Origin: Methanosphaera sp. SHI613
GTDB lineage: Archaea; Methanobacteriota; Methanobacteria; Methanobacteriales; Methanobacteriaceae
Length of the DNA: 16,057 nucleotides
Assembly: GCA_003266145.1 (NCBI GenBank)
Contig: MVJJ01000122.1
Span: 1 to 16,057 of the forward strand
Direction: 5' to 3'
The notes beneath the pieces are model-generated. The model was not told where the DNA came from and searched no databases. It saw nothing but the letters and a program-made list of their open reading frames with translations. The first letter of the stretch is position 1. The number at the start of each line of letters is the position of its first letter. A program made the translations under genes and the position numbers. Below are positions 13,402-16,057 of this stretch, in pieces.

Positions 13402-13578
13402 ATGAAATTCCGTATGAAGAAATGTAAAGAATGTGGACAATACACTCTAAAAGAGATATGCCCTCAATGTAATGAAAAGGTAGGTGTTATATTTCCGCCA
13501 AGATACTCTCCGCAAGATAAATATGGAAAATACAGAAGAAAGATAAAGCAGGAAGAATGGAATATACAACCTCAATAA
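13402..13578 (+). CDS. nop10: H/ACA RNP protein Nop10
   Basis: Nop10 is a small core protein of the H/ACA guide RNP. It binds Cbf5 and helps position RNA for pseudouridine formation in rRNA. The 58-residue protein begins MKFRMKKCKECGQYTL and has the zinc ribbon C8, C11, C20, C23, followed by the conserved PPRYSPQDKYGKYRRKIK motif that wraps Cbf5. Family length is about 55-60, so it is complete. No SD precedes the ATG; a TATA-like AGTTATAAG 26-32 bases upstream suggests a leaderless transcript. It is followed after 23 bases by the PAC2 gene, which has a ribosome binding site, so the two form an operon. Its usual partner aif2a lies upstream, interrupted here by the hydrolase gene. Confidence 0.93.
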   Translation: MKFRMKKCKECGQYTLKEICPQCNEKVGVIFPPRYSPQDKYGKYRRKIKQEEWNIQPQ

Positions 13579-13601
13579 AATAAAGTTAATGGAGTAATAA
13601 G

Positions 13602-14381
13602 ATGGAATTAGAAACAAAAATAAAGGAAATCGAAGAAGTAGAACTCGAAAACCCAATAGTTCTTGAAGGATTGCCAGGTATAGGATTTGTAGGAAAAATA
13701 GTTGTGGATCAGATAATCAAACAATTGGATGCAACGAAATTTGCAGAGCTTGAATCCGATTATTTCCCACCACAGGTAACAATGAAGAAAAACGGATTGA
13801 TTGAACATATGAAAAATGAGTTCTATTATCTTAAGGATGTGGGAAAATATAATCAGGATATAATATTACTTACAGGTAATTCACAGGCATCAGACTTTGA
13901 AGGACAAATCATAATATCCAAAATACTGGCAAACTACTTTGAAGATAAACAAGCTAAGAAAATATTTACTCTGGGTGGACTCGGAACCGGGGAAATGATT
14001 GAAAAAAGCAGAGTATGTGTTGCAGGAAATAACAAGGAATTGATTGATGAAGTACTTGAAATCGAAAACACAACCATAAGAAAGGATGAAGGCGGAGCGA
14101 TAATCGGTGCAAGCGGACTATTACTATACTATGCCGAACGTATGGGAATAGATGCCGTATGTCTGATGGGAGAAACTCCCGGATTTTACATAGATCCAAG
14201 CGCTGCTAAAGAGATGCTTCTTGTACTGTTTGAGCTATTGCAATTTGAAATAGACCTTGAAGAGATAAACGAACAGGTGGAAGATACCCTTAAGAAGTTA
14301 GCAAATACAGCTCAACTAGGCCCTCTTGGCGTTGAACCACAAGTAAACAAACCAAATGATGATTTAAGATACATAGGTTAA
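13602..14381 (+). CDS. PAC2-family proteasome assembly chaperone
   Basis: This 259-residue protein belongs to the PAC2 family (archaeal PbaA/PbaB-like), cytoplasmic proteins that bind the 20S proteasome alpha ring or assist its assembly. Diagnostic parts are VLEGLPGIGFVGKIVVD (20-36), SDYFPPQVTM (about 53-62), TLGGLGTGEM, GASGLLLYYAERMGIDAVCLMGETPGFYIDP (seen as its turns GASGLLL and MGETPGFYIDP), and a helical C-terminus. It ends in DDLRYIG; the Tyr near the end recalls the HbYX tail used to dock on proteasomes, but the residue order is not canonical. GGAG (13591-13594) lies seven bases before the ATG. The spacing of 23 bases after nop10 shows an operon, and this pair is conserved in Methanobacteriales as I recall. 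An 11-base perfect hairpin with T9 overlaps the stop. The family is sure; which Pba protein it is remains open. Confidence 0.87.
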   Translation: MELETKIKEIEEVELENPIVLEGLPGIGFVGKIVVDQIIKQLDATKFAELESDYFPPQVTMKKNGLIEHMKNEFYYLKDVGKYNQDIILLTGNSQASDFEGQIIISKILANYFEDKQAKKIFTLGGLGTGEMIEKSRVCVAGNNKELIDEVLEIENTTIRKDEGGAIIGASGLLLYYAERMGIDAVCLMGETPGFYIDPSAAKEMLLVLFELLQFEIDLEEINEQVEDTLKKLANTAQLGPLGVEPQVNKPNDDLRYIG

Positions 14382-14404
14382 ATCATCAAATCTTCTTTTT
14401 TTTT
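14357..14404 (+). terminator. Perfect 11-base hairpin over the PAC2 stop, with T9
   Basis: TGATGATTTAA (14357-14367) is an exact reverse complement of TTAAATCATCA (14378-14388), with a ten-base loop. The TAA stop (14379-14381) lies in the right arm. T9 follows at 14396-14404. It has the layout of a bacterial-style intrinsic terminator. EndoQ begins only 12 bases after the T tract, so the element also marks a border to that gene. Confidence 0.65.
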
Positions 14405-14416
14405 AATAGATTTATT

Positions 14417-15580
14417 ATGATAATCAATGCAGATTTACATATCCACAGTAAATATTCCATGGCCACCTCCAAGAACATGACAATTCCGACAATAGCTTGT
14501 GAGTGTGAAAAGAAGGGACTCGACTTGATAGCTACGGGAGATGCATTTCATTCACAATGGCTACATCATTTGGAAGATTCACTGACCGAGATTAAACACA
14601 GCGGCATCTACCGCCTAAATGAATCACACGAAAAGTCAACCACCAATTTTATTACCACAGTCGAAGTTGAAGATAATCATAGGATTCATCATTTGATGAT
14701 AATACCCTCTGTGGATGTGGCATGGTCTATGAGGGATGAATTTATAGTCAAGGATATGGACGCCGATGGAAGGCCGAAAATAAGAATGGATGCAAGTCAA
14801 ATAATTGACATAGCACATGATTATGGATGTATGATCGGACCGGCACATGCATTTACTCCATGGACTGGACTATATAAGGAATATGATTCAATTATGGACT
14901 GTTATAAAACAAGACCGGATTTTGTAGAGCTTGGACTGTCTGCGGATACATACTTAGCAGATAGGATAGATGAACTGAACGATTATACTTTCTTAACCAA
15001 TTCAGATAGTCATTCGCCATGGCCACATAGAATAGCCAGAGAATTCAATAAGATTGAATTGGCTGAACTGTCCTATAACGGATTACGGGATTCTATAAAA
15101 AACAATTGTATTATTGAAAATTACGGATTGGATCCCCGAATGGGAAAATATCATCAGACGGCCTGCACGTCCTGTTATACAATATATTCGGTTGATGATG
15201 CTTCAAGGCTAAATATGAAATGTTCCTGCGGGGGAAGAATTAAAAAGGGAGTACTTGGCAGAATTGAGGAGTTGGCCACTTACGATAATTTTCATTCACC
15301 GGCAGGTCGTCCACCGTACAGATATGTTCTGCCTCTTGCTGAACTTTTAAGTGCAATATATAAAAAGGGCGTCACTACGAAGTTTGTACAGAGCAGGTAT
15401 GATAAATTGATAGAATTGTTTGGCAATGAGATTAATGTGCTTATAAATGTTGATGTGGAAAAGATAGCATCCTATGATAAATTGTTGGCACGTGTCATTA
15501 AAATGTATAGACTTAACAAGTTAAATGTAATAGTTGGCCGTGGAGGACGTTACGGACAAGTTGTTTATGATATTGATTGA
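14417..15580 (+). CDS. endoQ: EndoQ-type PHP-domain endonuclease
   Basis: Endonuclease Q, described from Pyrococcus furiosus (PF1551), nicks DNA 5' of deaminated bases (uracil, hypoxanthine, xanthine) and abasic sites. The 387 residues match that family. The PHP domain has DLHIHS (H8, H10), TGDAFH (D42, H45), VEVEDNHRIHH (H88-H92 region), GPAHAFTPW (H144) and NSDSHSPWPHRI (D197, H199), the metal ligands of the family. A zinc site follows with C250, C253, C269 and C271 (ACTSC, KCSCGG), then the EndoQ helices (GRIEELATY, RPPYRYVLPLAELLSAIY, KKGVTTKFVQSRYDKLIELFG). The N-terminal tip MIINADLHIHSKYS is the family start. No SD precedes the ATG, and the start lies 12 bases after a T9 tract, so it may be leaderless. 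The C-terminus (YGQVVYDID) lacks a canonical PIP box, although PCNA binding is known for EndoQ of Thermococcales. Slightly shorter than PF1551, but complete. Confidence 0.86.
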   Translation: MIINADLHIHSKYSMATSKNMTIPTIACECEKKGLDLIATGDAFHSQWLHHLEDSLTEIKHSGIYRLNESHEKSTTNFITTVEVEDNHRIHHLMIIPSVDVAWSMRDEFIVKDMDADGRPKIRMDASQIIDIAHDYGCMIGPAHAFTPWTGLYKEYDSIMDCYKTRPDFVELGLSADTYLADRIDELNDYTFLTNSDSHSPWPHRIAREFNKIELAELSYNGLRDSIKNNCIIENYGLDPRMGKYHQTACTSCYTIYSVDDASRLNMKCSCGGRIKKGVLGRIEELATYDNFHSPAGRPPYRYVLPLAELLSAIYKKGVTTKFVQSRYDKLIELFGNEINVLINVDVEKIASYDKLLARVIKMYRLNKLNVIVGRGGRYGQVVYDID

Positions 15581-15662
15581 AAGATGTTTTGTCTTATTTT
15601 TGACTTCGATGATGAACAAAAATGATTTCATAGCTAATTATAAATAATATATCGACTAAATA

Positions 15663-15696
15663 TTAACATGTTAACAAAAGGTTTAAACCTATAAAG
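15663..15696 (+). promoter_or_regulatory. Twin palindromes and TATA box upstream of the 33-aa microprotein
   Basis: Two perfect 12-base palindromes, TTAACATGTTAA (15663-15674) and AGGTTTAAACCT (15679-15690), are separated by four bases. The second runs into TATAAAG (15690-15696), a TATA box predicting a start near 15719. The layout is that of an operator overlapping the BRE/TATA region, where a bound regulator would block TFB/TBP. Confidence 0.5.
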
Positions 15697-15728
15697 AAAT
15701 TTCATTAATAAATAAATGGGGTAAAAAT

Positions 15729-15830
15729 ATGGAAATAGCTATTGACTTTGTACCTATTGTAATGTACATAATCTTCGGATTCATAGTATTTACATTAATA
15801 GGTCACGTATTTGGTAGAACAATTGAATAA
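15729..15830 (+). CDS. 33-residue single-pass membrane microprotein
   Basis: I do not recognise this protein. It starts MEIAIDFVPIVMYIIF, forms one membrane helix from about residue 7 to 27 with two glycines and a proline at the entry, and ends in GRTIE. It has one Arg and no Lys. Gene-like signs are strong for its length: GGGGT (15718-15722) six bases before the ATG, a TATA box and twin palindromes at the right distance, and directly after the stop a ten-base hairpin with T5. So it appears to be an independently transcribed small membrane protein, perhaps an accessory subunit or regulator of a membrane complex. The sequence is hydrophobic, which AT-rich spacers also tend to encode, so chance must be considered. 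The surrounding signals argue against it. Confidence 0.65.
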   Translation: MEIAIDFVPIVMYIIFGFIVFTLIGHVFGRTIE

Positions 15831-15832
15831 AT

Positions 15833-15868
15833 TAATTAGTTAATATATAACTAATTATTAACCATTTT
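15833..15868 (+). terminator. Ten-base hairpin and T5 after the microprotein gene
   Basis: TAATTAGTTA (15833-15842) is an exact reverse complement of TAACTAATTA (15848-15857), with a five-base loop. It lies two bases after the TAA stop, and T5 follows at 15864-15868. It fits a terminator. Confidence 0.55.
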
Positions 15869-16057
15869 TAAACTTAACCTCCAACATATTAGTCATTTTT
15901 TTTAGAACAACTTTTCATGCCACATTCTTATTTTAACAATAATATGATTTGATTACATATTTGAACTTGATTCAACAGTATAATCCTTTGATAATAGTTT
16001 TAACAAGTATCAGATTAATAAAAATGACGACAATTACAACTACCTATTTACACAGGC
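15869..16057. other. AT-rich end of the window, no clear gene
   Basis: A T8 tract lies at 15896-15903. An ATG at 16024 opens a frame to the edge (11 codons, MTTITTTYLH), in a patch richer in C than its surroundings, but it has no SD. It could be the start of the next gene, but this cannot be settled here. Confidence 0.3.

Noticed and set aside
16024..16057. ATG opening a frame to the window end (MTTITTTYLH)
   Set aside because: Eleven codons with no SD are too few to call a gene, although composition hints at coding.

Overview
The window comes from a methanogenic archaeon of the order Methanobacteriales. It is most likely a Methanosphaera or a close relative. The evidence is a set of exclusively archaeal or archaeal-type genes (SRP54, Dph2, Csl4, RpoL, TFS, PCNA, GINS, L44e, S27e, aIF2-alpha, Nop10, PAC2, EndoQ), Shine-Dalgarno sequences of the GGAGGTGAT type, archaeal TATA boxes, and extremely AT-rich spacers. 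The gene order resembles the information-processing cluster I recall from Methanothermobacter. The genus is inferred from base composition and gene order, not from a search.

Layout. Bases 1-109 hold the start of an unidentified minus-strand gene, followed by a gene-poor spacer. srp54 and a class I methyltransferase gene then lie on the minus strand. From 2745 onward everything is on the plus strand: a small unknown protein; hpt and dph2 (tightly coupled); csl4 and rpoL (4-base overlap); a Nudix hydrolase; tfs; a lineage-type acidic membrane protein; pcna; gins51 with a very long acidic linker; a spacer of about 790 bases with no convincing gene; rpl44e, rps27e and aif2a; an inserted alpha/beta hydrolase; nop10; a PAC2-family proteasome chaperone; an EndoQ-type PHP nuclease; and a 33-residue membrane microprotein behind a palindrome-rich promoter.

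How the genes work together. The core set couples protein targeting (SRP54), translation (L44e, S27e, aIF2-alpha, Dph2 on EF-2), rRNA modification (Nop10), RNA decay (Csl4), transcription (RpoL, TFS), replication (PCNA, GINS), DNA repair (EndoQ, Nudix), purine salvage (Hpt) and proteasome assembly (PAC2). The less ordinary parts are the GINS linker, the acidic membrane protein between tfs and pcna, the hydrolase inserted in the translation cluster, the microprotein with twin palindromes, the long non-coding stretch before rpl44e, and a recurring hairpin-plus-T-tract arrangement at gene 3' ends. I see no CRISPR array, insertion sequence, tRNA or rRNA, and no clear novel multi-gene defence-like system.
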